Assembly (NCBI GenBank): GCA_937892945.1
Contig: CALBIL010000098.1
Location: forward strand, 33,996 to 97,995
Length of the DNA stretch: 64,000 nucleotides
Direction: 5' to 3'
DNA from: an uncultured euryarchaeote
Lineage (GTDB): Archaea > Thermoplasmatota > Poseidoniia > Poseidoniales > Poseidoniaceae
Notes under the pieces: model-generated
What the model was told of the DNA's origin: nothing
What the model saw: only the letters and a program-made list of their open reading frames with translations
Databases searched by the model: none
Program-made: the position numbers and the translations under genes
Part shown: positions 51,967-60,896 of the stretch, one piece after another
How the letters are laid out: every line of letters begins with the position of its first letter
Numbering within the stretch: position 1 is the stretch's first letter

Positions 51967-52842
51967 TTATGATTCAAATTCGAAATCACTGAACGAAGTA
52001 CACAATTCAATCCAGTCATCAAGTTCAAGTTCATCAGGGCGAAGGTCCATTCGTTCATCTTCAAGATGTGCAGCAAAGGCTTGTTTCCACCGCCCTGCAT
52101 GCCACCCCTTTACTCGACCCAAACGGCGAGGGACATTTTTGAGCGTTGAGCGTAATTTTTTCCTGCGTTGGTCGAAGGCGAGATGAACCATTTGACGAAC
52201 CAGTCGGGCATCGCAAGGCCATTCTTCGTCATGAGGTTCCATTGAGATGTAGCATGAATTGACTTTCGGCATTGGGCTGAAATTATGCGGTGCAATCTTT
52301 TCTTCAATTTCGCTTTCCCAGTCCAAGGCAACCGTCATGCCAAGCGATCCAACATCACTTTCATATTCCATTACCAAGCGTTCAGCAAATTCTTCTTGAA
52401 CCAATAAAACGACCTTTTCCAAGACACTGGTTCTTGGGTTTCGGAGATATCGAGTAAGTTCATCGACCAGTGGTGAAGAGATTTGGTAGGGTATATTGGC
52501 AACAACCTTCGTGATTGAATCAGGCCATTTCACTTTCAGAGCATCTCCTTCGATCAAAGTGAATTGTTCATTTTGTTGTTCTGGCCCAAAAGCTTCGTTT
52601 AAATGCGTGACTGCAACACTGTCAATTTCAATAGCAGTCACTTGGCAACCGGTTGCCAATAAGACCTCAGTAAGCACTCCAGGCCCAGGCCCAATTTCTA
52701 ACACATGGTCCTCAGAGGTGACATCACCCAATTCAATCGCTCGAGAAATAAGGTCGTCATTGACCAAGAAGTGTTGGCCCAATGATTTGTCAAAAGGCAA
52801 CTTGTCGCGTAGACTATCAATCAGCCAACGTGCGCCTCTCAT
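51967..52842 (-). CDS. ksgA: 16S rRNA dimethyladenosine transferase KsgA/Dim1
   Basis: 291 residues. The N-terminal LGQHFLVNDDLI, SAM motif I VLEIGPGPGVLTEVLL, acidic VTAIEID and catalytic VVANIPYQISSPLV are all present. A C-terminal domain follows (FDQRRKKLRSTLKNVP). It dimethylates the two adjacent adenosines near the 3' end of 16S rRNA during small-subunit assembly. Its start overlaps the DUF655 stop by four bases. The neighbouring order (L21e, RpoF, DUF655, KsgA) is a conserved archaeal operon. Confidence 0.96.
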   Translation of the reverse strand: MRGARWLIDSLRDKLPFDKSLGQHFLVNDDLISRAIELGDVTSEDHVLEIGPGPGVLTEVLLATGCQVTAIEIDSVAVTHLNEAFGPEQQNEQFTLIEGDALKVKWPDSITKVVANIPYQISSPLVDELTRYLRNPRTSVLEKVVLLVQEEFAERLVMEYESDVGSLGMTVALDWESEIEEKIAPHNFSPMPKVNSCYISMEPHDEEWPCDARLVRQMVHLAFDQRRKKLRSTLKNVPRRLGRVKGWHAGRWKQAFAAHLEDERMDLRPDELELDDWIELCTSFSDFEFES

Positions 52843-53636
52843 GCCTTCACCGGCAAGAGCAGGTCAAGCAATCGTGGTTGGATATTTCGGTCTTCCAACT
52901 CGGCTAAGAATCGTTTTGCGAGTAATTCTCCAGCATCGATATTACATGCTTCATTGAGCGCAGCAAGCGACTCAAATCCGCTTGAACCGCGGGCTTCTAC
53001 CATTTGCATGGCCTTTTTGTTTCCAACGCCTTGGAGCAGTTCGAAGGCGTGTTGCTTGAGTGACATGTTTCCGGCTACATTAAAGAAAGCAGCAATGAAA
53101 TGTTTTTCATTTTCTTCAATAAATATTTGAACAACCAAAGGAAGATCAGCTCTGATATGGTTTGCCAAACGTCCAAGGTTGGTCATTCCGAGGACCTGTG
53201 CGATGTGTGCTCGCTTGGACGAATCCTCTCCGATGTAGACGCGGGCAGTCACCAACAATTGGTCGATGCCTGCCTTTGGTTTCAATCGGCACAGCAATAA
53301 TTTTGATTCACTGACTGCGACAACGACATTGTTGGTCAGGTCGTGGTCGATAACTCGGGCCCACTGTTCTTCCATCAATGGAGAATCTTGTTGCGGTCGA
53401 GATGGGCGATTACCTTGGCGACCACCTTGCCTGTTGGTATTGCCTCGGCGGTTGTCATTGTTCCGACGTGGCTCATTCCGTCGTGGTGAAGAGCTTTGAG
53501 CTGGAGGTCTTTGCACAGGAGTACTTTCACGTCGTCCTTCTGCAGGTCTCGACCAACCAGTCGAATCATTCGTTGATGTAGATTTTTTCTTACCAGAACC
53601 AATCTTAATGTTACGGTCACGTTGCGCACCGGTCAT
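52839..53636 (-). CDS. DUF655 RNA-binding-type protein with disordered basic N-terminus
   Basis: Residues ~90-265 match archaeal DUF655: an OB-like barrel (LLVTARVYIGEDSSKRAHIA), then AAFFNVAGNMSLKQHAFELL and a HhH-like GVGNKKAMQMVEARGSSGFE. The first ~90 residues are disordered and rich in Arg, Asn, Gln and Gly (NNDNRRGNTNRQGGRQGN), an extension not part of the usual short family. Nucleic-acid binding is expected; the precise function is unknown. It sits between rpoF and ksgA, as in many archaea. Confidence 0.88.
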   Translation of the reverse strand: MTGAQRDRNIKIGSGKKKSTSTNDSTGWSRPAEGRRESTPVQRPPAQSSSPRRNEPRRNNDNRRGNTNRQGGRQGNRPSRPQQDSPLMEEQWARVIDHDLTNNVVVAVSESKLLLCRLKPKAGIDQLLVTARVYIGEDSSKRAHIAQVLGMTNLGRLANHIRADLPLVVQIFIEENEKHFIAAFFNVAGNMSLKQHAFELLQGVGNKKAMQMVEARGSSGFESLAALNEACNIDAGELLAKRFLAELEDRNIQPRLLDLLLPVKA

Positions 53637-53662
53637 CTCAAATCACCTCAGGGGGGAGAGCC

Positions 53663-54028
53663 TCATTCGAAGCCGATATGCTGTCGAACGATTTCCAGAA
53701 TAGTTGTGATTTCATCATCGCTTACAGTAGTAATTCTCTTTGATTCAAAAACTGCTTTGACATCGTTTGAATACATTGGCATCAATTCTGCCAACTTTGC
53801 GGCTAAATCGGGAGTGCTCGAAAGACAATCAACTTCACCAAGAGCGTCTTTCAATTCTTGAAACACTTTCGGATCGGTTTTGTAACCATTACGAGCATCA
53901 CTTGCAGCCCATTCAGCGTGTTGAAGAGCAGCCTTTTGCTCATAAGTGAGGCTCTTGCGGCGCTTCTCAGCATCCAACAACAAGGTTCGAACAGTAGCAA
54001 AGTCTACGAAACGCTCTTCATCAGTCAT
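53663..54028 (-). CDS. rpoF: DNA-directed RNA polymerase subunit F (Rpb4)
   Basis: 121 residues, all helical. ATVRTLLLDAEKRRKSLTYE is the archaeal Rpb4 start, followed by an HRDC-like C-terminal part with AELMPMYSNDVKAVFESKRI and TTVSDDEITTILEIVRQHIG. RpoF pairs with RpoE as the polymerase stalk, which assists open-complex formation and RNA binding. It is located nine bases after the L21e stop in the conserved operon. Confidence 0.93.
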   Translation of the reverse strand: MTDEERFVDFATVRTLLLDAEKRRKSLTYEQKAALQHAEWAASDARNGYKTDPKVFQELKDALGEVDCLSSTPDLAAKLAELMPMYSNDVKAVFESKRITTVSDDEITTILEIVRQHIGFE

Positions 54029-54037
54029 AGTAATTCC

Positions 54038-54328
54038 TCATTCAAGTGGTCGGAGATGCTCAGGACGAGCAATGACCGTTTTTGCCATGTTACCGTCTTT
54101 GACAGCAACAATCCAAGCGACACCTTGTCGCTTTTCGATAAATCCAGTTCGCCCGTTGAAACGGCGATGAGGCATACCCATTTGTTGTCCACCGTCTAAA
54201 ACGATAGCAACACGGTCGCCTTCTTCATACTCATGCATGACGCGGCTGATGTTAATTCGGCTGCGTTCATTCTTACGGCGGCGTAGAATACTTCGTGTTC
54301 CGACTCGCAGTCCCTTGGATCGTTTCAT
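54038..54328 (-). CDS. rpl21e: 50S ribosomal protein L21e
   Basis: 96 residues with the family start MKRSKGLRVGTRSILRRRKN and the SH3-like core YEEGDRVAIVLDGGQQMGMP, then RRFNGRTGFIEKRQGVAWIV. Archaeal/eukaryotic large-subunit protein without bacterial counterpart. The ORF track's start at 54379 adds residues not found in L21e; ATG 54328 is preceded by a strong GAGGAGG ribosome-binding sequence. First gene of the L21e-rpoF-DUF655-ksgA operon. Confidence 0.96.
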   Translation of the reverse strand: MKRSKGLRVGTRSILRRRKNERSRINISRVMHEYEEGDRVAIVLDGGQQMGMPHRRFNGRTGFIEKRQGVAWIVAVKDGNMAKTVIARPEHLRPLE

Positions 54329-54398
54329 GTTGGTCGCCTCCTCTTTGCCCGAGTGTGCAGATATGCAACTTCCGAGCATTTTGGCGACCTACCCTTCC

Positions 54399-54407
54399 CA
54401 TATAAGC
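54399..54407 (-). promoter_or_regulatory. Candidate TATA box of the L21e-rpoF-DUF655-ksgA operon
   Basis: On the minus strand GCTTATATG lies about 75 bases before the L21e ATG. The predicted transcription start is near 54377, giving a 5' leader of about 50 bases that contains GAGGAGG just ahead of the ATG. It is among the clearest TATA-like matches noticed in the window. Confidence 0.5.
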
Positions 54408-54471
54408 ACCGCGACGGAGTTTGGACCGGCAAAAACCTCAAAAAAGCAAAGTGAAGAGGCCAAATCCAGCC

Positions 54472-56223
54472 TCAATCCGCATGAATATCGCCAACATCGA
54501 GCCAGAGAACATCACATTTTGCTTGGATCAGTGAAGACAAACTTGGTTGCGTCCGACCCCCATCGCCATGAACAGTTTCTTTGACATATGTCCCCGATTC
54601 ACAGCGGAGTGTAAACTCAATTTCTCGGACTCCATCTTCCATCGTATCGATGATTGGTTTTGAAGTTTCAAACACCGTTCTTCGACGAATCAAATCGGCT
54701 CGTCGATGAGCGACACGCTCAGGGGTACGCTGAGCCAATTTCACACCAGCAAGTCGAGCAATCGTTTCCAAAATTGAGTCATTATCCGGTAAATCAAGAT
54801 AGGTTGGTGCAGGAGGCCCAGCGGCAAGAATACGTTCAATCAATACGGGCTTTGTTCCTGTTTTGACGAGTTTCAACTCTTCAGCCATTGCCACTAATTC
54901 CGGTTTCTTCATCGCCTTCAATGTTGCTTCATCAGGCCCTTCTGGGATGTCGATGACGGTTGGAAGAGGTTTGGTGTGGTCGTTCTTTCTGTCGCCACGG
55001 CGTTTTCGTTTTGACGATTGTTTCTTTCCTTTTCCACCGCGTTCCTGAACATCGATGTGGGTTAAGTCCACAGGGGCAGTGAGAACGGACAATTCAGCTT
55101 CGCTTAGTGGCAGAAGCCGGAAACGAATGGTGTAGGATTTTTCTGCAGGCGTGTCTTTAACACGAACAACTTCACTTCGATTCGAATCACGCAACCCAGT
55201 GATGATGATACTACCATCAGCAGCATCATTGATCGTTTTCATTGCTTCAATGACATCGACAGAACGAGTCATGGGTTCTTTCATTTCGATGACAAAAGGC
55301 CGTCCTCGACCCATACAACGAACATCGATATCTTCGCGACCCATGCCGTGGAAAGCATGTTCGTTCGATTGAAATATTCCGAGCAAAGGATTGCCTATGA
55401 GGTCTTGAACACTCTTTTTGTACTGAAGTCCGGTTTGGTCACAGCGTTCACAGCCGCGTCCTTTACACGCTCGGCATGGCCAGCGAGTTTGCGGAATTCC
55501 ACGTTCGAGTTTTATGTAGCGGCCGTAGAGATAATGTGCCCGAATATCGAGCTCAACTGTGAGTGTGAGCACATCGATGAGTGCCAATACTTGGGGCTTA
55601 TCATTTACCAAGAGCACGCCCTCTAATCGTTTGTTCAGGTGTTGGGCAATGGCGTTGACAAGTCCACTTTTGAGTGCATCTGAGCCACCGGCGCCGTGTC
55701 GTTTTCTCATTTCTTCTTCTTCCTCAATTTGATCTTTAGGAATCCGCGCACCGAGTTGTAGGCGTGAGAGTTCGTAAGGAGATATCGAGTCATAAATGAT
55801 ATCAGCAAGTAATTCGGATTCTTCGTACAAATTTTCACAGAAAGGGCAGAGAGGCTCCTCTTCACGTGCCTTTGCCAAGTGTGAATCGCGCTCGATGACG
55901 GTTGAACGAATTTCAATTCCAGATTCTTCGATGCTTTGTTCAAACCTTTTCTTTCCACCCAAGCGCCCAATACAATGGTCGCATGTCCCCATACGAACCA
56001 GATGCTTGTGACCTGCAGGAGATGGCGCTCGAGGAATCTCTTCCATGTGCGTGCCGAGTTGGTCGGGTGAATCCAATGAACTGTCTTCTTCAACCTCTTC
56101 TTTTGGCTGTTCAACAGCACTGTTCTCATCCCAAAGCGAATAATCAGTTTGCCCAAATCCGGCATTGGCATATTTCATCCAATCTTCTTCAGTTTCGTTT
56201 TCATCGGGTTTTTCATTCGACAT
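54472..56223 (-). CDS. pus10: tRNA pseudouridine synthase Pus10 with inserted SAP domain
   Basis: 583 residues. The THUMP-containing N-terminal half has zinc cysteines (CDHCIGRLGG about 80, CPFC about 125, and CRACKGRGCERCDQTG about 250-270). The catalytic region has GREDIDVRCMGRGRPFVIE (catalytic Asp in the REDxDVR motif) and, further on, QRTPERVAHRRADLIRRRTV and SGTYVKETVHGDGGRTQPS. Pus10 makes pseudouridine 54/55 in archaeal tRNA. Between the two catalytic segments lies a basic linker (KGKKQSSKRKRRGDRKN) and a SAP-like helix-extended-helix (LKAMKKPELVAMAEELKLVK, about residues 430-464). That makes the protein longer than typical archaeal Pus10. Confidence 0.9.
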   Translation of the reverse strand: MSNEKPDENETEEDWMKYANAGFGQTDYSLWDENSAVEQPKEEVEEDSSLDSPDQLGTHMEEIPRAPSPAGHKHLVRMGTCDHCIGRLGGKKRFEQSIEESGIEIRSTVIERDSHLAKAREEEPLCPFCENLYEESELLADIIYDSISPYELSRLQLGARIPKDQIEEEEEMRKRHGAGGSDALKSGLVNAIAQHLNKRLEGVLLVNDKPQVLALIDVLTLTVELDIRAHYLYGRYIKLERGIPQTRWPCRACKGRGCERCDQTGLQYKKSVQDLIGNPLLGIFQSNEHAFHGMGREDIDVRCMGRGRPFVIEMKEPMTRSVDVIEAMKTINDAADGSIIITGLRDSNRSEVVRVKDTPAEKSYTIRFRLLPLSEAELSVLTAPVDLTHIDVQERGGKGKKQSSKRKRRGDRKNDHTKPLPTVIDIPEGPDEATLKAMKKPELVAMAEELKLVKTGTKPVLIERILAAGPPAPTYLDLPDNDSILETIARLAGVKLAQRTPERVAHRRADLIRRRTVFETSKPIIDTMEDGVREIEFTLRCESGTYVKETVHGDGGRTQPSLSSLIQAKCDVLWLDVGDIHAD

Positions 56224-56323
56224 AAAATCACCACTTTCTCGGGGCCAACCCCTAAGACTGCAGTTGCTCCGTATGCTCGCTCATTGATGAATACACCGGT
56301 GCTTCAAAAGCGGTTTCTCATCA

Positions 56324-56791
56324 TCAATATGTAAAATTACTCACGAATGTTACGAAGAGCAGCCATAATGCGAACAATATAGCTGCAACAATGTACATCA
56401 ATGCAGCCCCAGTATCAGAAACAACTGCGGAGAATTTTGCCCCAGCAGTCCGTTCCCATTTCCCATATTGGGCACTGTATGTGCCTAATAATACGAGGCC
56501 GATGGAGTTGCCATTACACACAAGGCAGCACATGAAATCATCATCAATGAATCCTGAATCTATGAAAAAGAACCCGACCGTCGAGATGATAATCAAGAGC
56601 AATGAACTCCCAAGGAGTTCTTTGGAAGGTTTCCCATCGACTGGAACAATGATCTTATTGTTGCCATACTGCTCTTCAGCGCCAGGGAAAGTTGCGGATG
56701 CCCCCGTATCGTTTTCGGCATTTGGGTTCGATGCTTGAATGAGAATACTCTGGGGTGGGGATATTTTCTCAGCGTCTTCCTTTTCGCCCAT
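56324..56791 (-). CDS. Hypothetical membrane protein with Cys-rich loop
   Basis: 155 residues. The first ~60 are hydrophilic and probably cytoplasmic. Hydrophobic segments follow at LLGSSLLLIIISTVGFFFI, near MCCLVCNGNSIGLVLLGTY, and at the C-terminus (ALMYIVAAILFALWLLFVTF). The DDDFMCCLVCNG motif could bind metal. No family is recognised. It lies alone between the GNAT and Pus10 genes on the minus strand with gaps of 56 and 100 bases. Confidence 0.6.
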   Translation of the reverse strand: MGEKEDAEKISPPQSILIQASNPNAENDTGASATFPGAEEQYGNNKIIVPVDGKPSKELLGSSLLLIIISTVGFFFIDSGFIDDDFMCCLVCNGNSIGLVLLGTYSAQYGKWERTAGAKFSAVVSDTGAALMYIVAAILFALWLLFVTFVSNFTY

Positions 56792-56847
56792 AGACGTTTT
56801 TTAGCACCTTTGAGTTTAAACAATGCCCCGTTTTTTAATGAAGGGTT

Positions 56848-57327
56848 TTATTCCACTGGGCGCAGCATCATCGTCACAGACTTCTTTCCTTGTTGAAAGA
56901 CGCCGATTTCGGTGAAATTATGCCGTACATGAAACCGAATTGACCCGGGGTTTGGGGGCGTGAGGTTGACTTCAGCAGTAACGGGGAACTGGAGGTTTTT
57001 CCCATGTTCAATCACTTGCTCATACAGGAGTGAACCAATACCTCTGCCCCTGTGTTCGAGGGCTACAGCGATACGATCGACGTATAGAAATTCTTGATAG
57101 CGCTGGTTAAACCATGCATAGTTGAGGCTTGCATATCGTGTTCGAGGAGTGAGGCAGAGTACGAAACCAAGCATTTCTTCACCATCAAATACTCCAATTG
57201 GGAGTTCTGAAAGAGAAAAAAGGTCGGCCATTTCCTCAGGAGATATTTGTCCGGTCCCAGGTAAGCCTTGTTCGTTGATTTGCCAGGCTGCAGTCACATC
57301 TTTCGACTCGAGCCGGCGAATGTCCAT
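56848..57327 (-). CDS. GNAT-family N-acetyltransferase
   Basis: 159 residues with the acetyl-CoA-binding motif A VDRIAVALEHRGRGIGSLLY (RGRGIG pyrophosphate loop) and the expected beta-strand layout before and after it. NLTPPNPGSIRFHVRHNFTEIG is motif B. The substrate is not identified. The start codon shares one base with the RND exporter stop (TAATG), so it is coupled to that gene. Confidence 0.85.
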   Translation of the reverse strand: MDIRRLESKDVTAAWQINEQGLPGTGQISPEEMADLFSLSELPIGVFDGEEMLGFVLCLTPRTRYASLNYAWFNQRYQEFLYVDRIAVALEHRGRGIGSLLYEQVIEHGKNLQFPVTAEVNLTPPNPGSIRFHVRHNFTEIGVFQQGKKSVTMMLRPVE

Positions 57328-60300
57328 TACGCGACCTCTTTGGGTGGAGGTTTTGAAATGAGCCCTAATGCTGCGGTTGTTAAGACAAGACTTGCAACCA
57401 GTGAGAACGCAATCATAGCTGCAGAGAAGATTCCAAAGTTGGTGAATAAGCCCATTGGTGAGAGTGCGATGACGGTAAATCCGGCAATGTCAGAAGCAGC
57501 ACTTCCGATGAGAGCCAATCCGCAGGCGCCACCGATTCCGAACAAAGCTTCTTCGTGAGTTTCGCCCGACTCCCGACCTTCCCTATACCTCTCAGTAACG
57601 TGGATACAGTAATCGATACCGACACCTAACGAAATGGTTGCAATGGTGACGGTAACAATGTTGAGCGACGAGCCAGCCATATACATCAGGCCATACAACC
57701 AGACGACAACTAAGAGGATTGGAATCAAGGTAATGCTCGCTTGTTTGAAGGAACGGAATCCAAGTGAGAGCGTGATGAAGACAAACAGCGAGCCGAGTCC
57801 AAGAGAAGATTGCATTTCACCTTGCATTGTCGTTGATGCCACGTAACGAGTCACTGGGCGACCGGTTGGCATAACCCATGTCAGGGGTTTATCGTCACTT
57901 TCCTTACCTTCTTCATACTGGTCACCGGTTGAGAGATTGGTAAATGGAGTGAGGTCTCGCCATACTTCTTTCATCCCTTTCGCCATTCCGGGGAAATCTT
58001 CAGGGGCAGTCATTCCAAATCGAATGAGCATTCGGTCGTACTCAGCAGGTTCTCCGTTAACATCGAGCCAAGGTTGACTCGGGTCCAGTTCGACCTCTGG
58101 TGCAATGTAAAGCCCGACAATGCTTGGAGGGATGTCTGGAATCGGACCAATTCCAGGTACGCCGTTCAGTGAGAGGAATCCGAAAAAGAAGGCAAGACAG
58201 TCTCTATCGGTGAGGTCCATTAAAGGACCATTTCCAGCAGTTGAACAGTTCATACCGTGACCAGTTTCATTGACAACCCAACCTGCCTCTTCGAAGGGAG
58301 TGGGATCCAAAACCATTGAACCTTGAGCAGCAAGAACCATTTCATCCAGAGCCAAAATATCGATTGTCCCATCGGGTTGGCGAGTAATTTTATCAGGAAC
58401 TCCCTCGGGTAAATAATCCATATTTTGACGGAATGTATCGATGGCAGCAAACACTTCAGGGTCGAGCACATCTCCTTCGATTAACAGATTTGCAGGTTCT
58501 CCTTCATTGGCAAAACGCTGAGAGATTTCAAACACTCCAATGGCAAAATCAGAACGTTCATCCAAGAAGTCTTCGATCGCAAAGTCGCCTTCCAATTGAG
58601 CCATACCCCATGCAGCAGGGATGGTGAGCAAGAAAGCAACGCCAGCAATGAGCACTGATTTACGGAATGTCCCCGAATTCAAGGCAATCGATTCGAGCCA
58701 TTCTTTAGGAACGAGGTGAGTTATATTTTTTCTTTCTTCAATGCTCTTATTACGCTTTACAAGCCATTCATCAACCGATAAACGAATCAATGGAACCCAT
58801 AAACCGGTGAGCATAAACGCAGCCAGAATACCTAATCCCGCTTCAATTCCAAACGAGCGAAGAACGGCAATATCGCTGAAGATATTCGCTGCAAATGCAG
58901 CCATGGTTGTCAGTGTTGTGAGAAGGATGGCCCGTCCAACACGTTGTAATGTGATTTCAGCGGCCATTCGAGGTTCACGACCGTTGATACGTTCCTCTTT
59001 GTAACGATGCAGCGCGTGAAGGGAGTCATCAATTCCAAGTGCGAGAACAAGAATCGGAAGAAGATTCGAGAATTGAGAACGAGAGATGAGTGAAAACCCA
59101 AACAGAGAGGTGAGGCTTGAGAAATGACCAATCATCCCCTGCATCCACAGCAATGCCGTTCCAAGAGCAAACATCACAATGATCACATCAGAAACTCTAC
59201 GCAAACTCACATAGAGCAATCCAATAATGGCGATTCCCATTAACAAGACCAATCCTGAACTCGCTTGCAATTCACGATTGACCTCAACGTTAACGCCTTG
59301 TCCAAGCAGTAAGGTGATGGTGGTTCGGTCGTTTGAACGAAGATGTCCTTCCAAATCCATGTACGACCATTCTGTGGAACAGCCAGTCCCTTCTTTCTTC
59401 ATTTCAAGACAGTATTCTTCCGTATATTGAGGCGGGTGGAGTACAAGCGAGCCATCTGCAATTCGATACCCACCTATTTTGACGCCATCATCTGAGAAGT
59501 CAATACTCTTTTCTTGCAGAGCATCTTTCCAAATCATTTCCCAACCCATATCTTCGAGAACGCCTCGGTCAAACTGAACAAGTAACCAAGTCGAGGAAGC
59601 AGACCAGCGTCCATTTGCATAGAAGGCATTCTCCCATGTCCCATCGCCGTTCAACGAGCCACCAACCGGTCCGGTTTGCAAGGCATTCATGTCAGCTACA
59701 AATCCGCGGTCAATCGAAAGCCAGCGAAGGAAGTTATTGTTCGAAGCATCAGCCATACGAGATGCAGCCATATCGATGTGCTGCTGCGTGACATTTTCAT
59801 CATCAAATTCAAGACAATCCAATACGCCACAATCGGTCCAATTTGTCGGCGGTTCTGTTACCACACCCAACGTGGTAAGGCCAGGCTGTGTAAGAATGGA
59901 AGTGCCGTTCATGAACCCGCGGAAGTGGTCTGAAAGCGAAATGGCTCCAAGGGCCTGGTTTCCCGTGACATCGTTGACCAGTGGTATCATTGCTTTACCC
60001 ATTGGATGGTCTTGCACCATGTTCACTTTGGAATCGATTTCTCTGAGCAATGTGAGATTTAAGATGCCTGCAGTTGGAGCATAGATTCCCCCCCAAGGCT
60101 CTCCAGCGTCAAGCATTTCAGTTGCACTCGGTAGAGATGAATAATCCGGTGCACCATCACTCATTCGAGCCACAGGTGTCCAATCTTCGAGCGCCGGTAC
60201 TTTGGTGGGGTCACGTGCTGAAACCAAAAAACCAAGAATAATTTCGGAATTTGCAAACTCATCATCGATAATCGCTTGAGCTTCAAGTTCAGGCGAATCC

Positions 60301-60443
60301 ATTTCATAGGATTCCATGTCGATGGGTTGGAGTGCCGTTAATACACCCGGAATCATCAAGATGGTGAGGAGAAAAACGGCAACGTGGACCTTTTTCCGAT
60401 GAGGGATGAGCCACCGAGCAAAATCTGCAAAGGTGGTCTTCAT
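57327..60443 (-). CDS. RND-superfamily exporter (MMPL/HAE3 type)
   Basis: About 1038 residues with a duplicated architecture. Each half has one helix, a large extracytoplasmic loop and five further helices. The characteristic fourth-helix motifs are ALGIDDSLHALHRYKEERI (first half) and LGVGIDYCIHVTERYREGRE (second half), the latter followed by SDIAGFTVIALSPMGLFTNF. It probably exports lipids or hydrophobic compounds using the proton gradient; the substrate is unknown. GTG 60461 and ATG 60443 are both possible starts, and GGAGG lies upstream of both. Divergent from the DsrE gene. Confidence 0.9.
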   Translation of the reverse strand: MKTTFADFARWLIPHRKKVHVAVFLLTILMIPGVLTALQPIDMESYEMDSPELEAQAIIDDEFANSEIILGFLVSARDPTKVPALEDWTPVARMSDGAPDYSSLPSATEMLDAGEPWGGIYAPTAGILNLTLLREIDSKVNMVQDHPMGKAMIPLVNDVTGNQALGAISLSDHFRGFMNGTSILTQPGLTTLGVVTEPPTNWTDCGVLDCLEFDDENVTQQHIDMAASRMADASNNNFLRWLSIDRGFVADMNALQTGPVGGSLNGDGTWENAFYANGRWSASSTWLLVQFDRGVLEDMGWEMIWKDALQEKSIDFSDDGVKIGGYRIADGSLVLHPPQYTEEYCLEMKKEGTGCSTEWSYMDLEGHLRSNDRTTITLLLGQGVNVEVNRELQASSGLVLLMGIAIIGLLYVSLRRVSDVIIVMFALGTALLWMQGMIGHFSSLTSLFGFSLISRSQFSNLLPILVLALGIDDSLHALHRYKEERINGREPRMAAEITLQRVGRAILLTTLTTMAAFAANIFSDIAVLRSFGIEAGLGILAAFMLTGLWVPLIRLSVDEWLVKRNKSIEERKNITHLVPKEWLESIALNSGTFRKSVLIAGVAFLLTIPAAWGMAQLEGDFAIEDFLDERSDFAIGVFEISQRFANEGEPANLLIEGDVLDPEVFAAIDTFRQNMDYLPEGVPDKITRQPDGTIDILALDEMVLAAQGSMVLDPTPFEEAGWVVNETGHGMNCSTAGNGPLMDLTDRDCLAFFFGFLSLNGVPGIGPIPDIPPSIVGLYIAPEVELDPSQPWLDVNGEPAEYDRMLIRFGMTAPEDFPGMAKGMKEVWRDLTPFTNLSTGDQYEEGKESDDKPLTWVMPTGRPVTRYVASTTMQGEMQSSLGLGSLFVFITLSLGFRSFKQASITLIPILLVVVWLYGLMYMAGSSLNIVTVTIATISLGVGIDYCIHVTERYREGRESGETHEEALFGIGGACGLALIGSAASDIAGFTVIALSPMGLFTNFGIFSAAMIAFSLVASLVLTTAALGLISKPPPKEVA

Positions 60444-60542
60444 GTTTGATGGTCCCACCACCTCCTTTTCAACTCATGTTTTCCTTTTCTCCCATTTTCA
60501 CATCATCGTTGCCTTCAAACACCGCCTTGCCTTGGAAGTTCT

Positions 60543-60896
60543 ATGGCGATTATGCTCATCTTGAATCAACAGCCCTACGACGGAACTGATGTGACGTGGA
60601 ATGCATTGCGATTGGCTCGGCAGTTGAACAATGACGGTGCTGAAGTTCGTATCTTTCTGATGAACGATAGCGTGGACTTAGCGCGTGACGGAATCAAGCC
60701 ACCGGAAGGGATTGAGGACATGGTGGCGATGACCAAGGAACTGATTGCCAAAGGCGTTCCAGTCAAGGTCTGTGGGACCTGTCAGAGCCGTTGTGGCATA
60801 CTCAAAGGCCAGCCATACTACGAAGGCGCGCAATTCTCAACCATGGCTGAATGTTCAGCATGGGTGCAAGACAGTGAAAAAGTCCTCACGTTCTAA
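60543..60896 (+). CDS. DsrE-family sulfur-relay-like protein
   Basis: 117 residues with a DsrE/TusD fold: an N-terminal strand IMLILNQQPYDGTDVTWNAL, a Rossmann-like alternation, and VKVCGTCQSRCGI with Cys residues near the family's active position (Cys78/Cys82-type). Its role may be persulfide or thiol chemistry. The stop overlaps the convergent phosphatase stop by four bases. It is divergent from the exporter across about 100 bases. Confidence 0.82.
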   Translation: MAIMLILNQQPYDGTDVTWNALRLARQLNNDGAEVRIFLMNDSVDLARDGIKPPEGIEDMVAMTKELIAKGVPVKVCGTCQSRCGILKGQPYYEGAQFSTMAECSAWVQDSEKVLTF

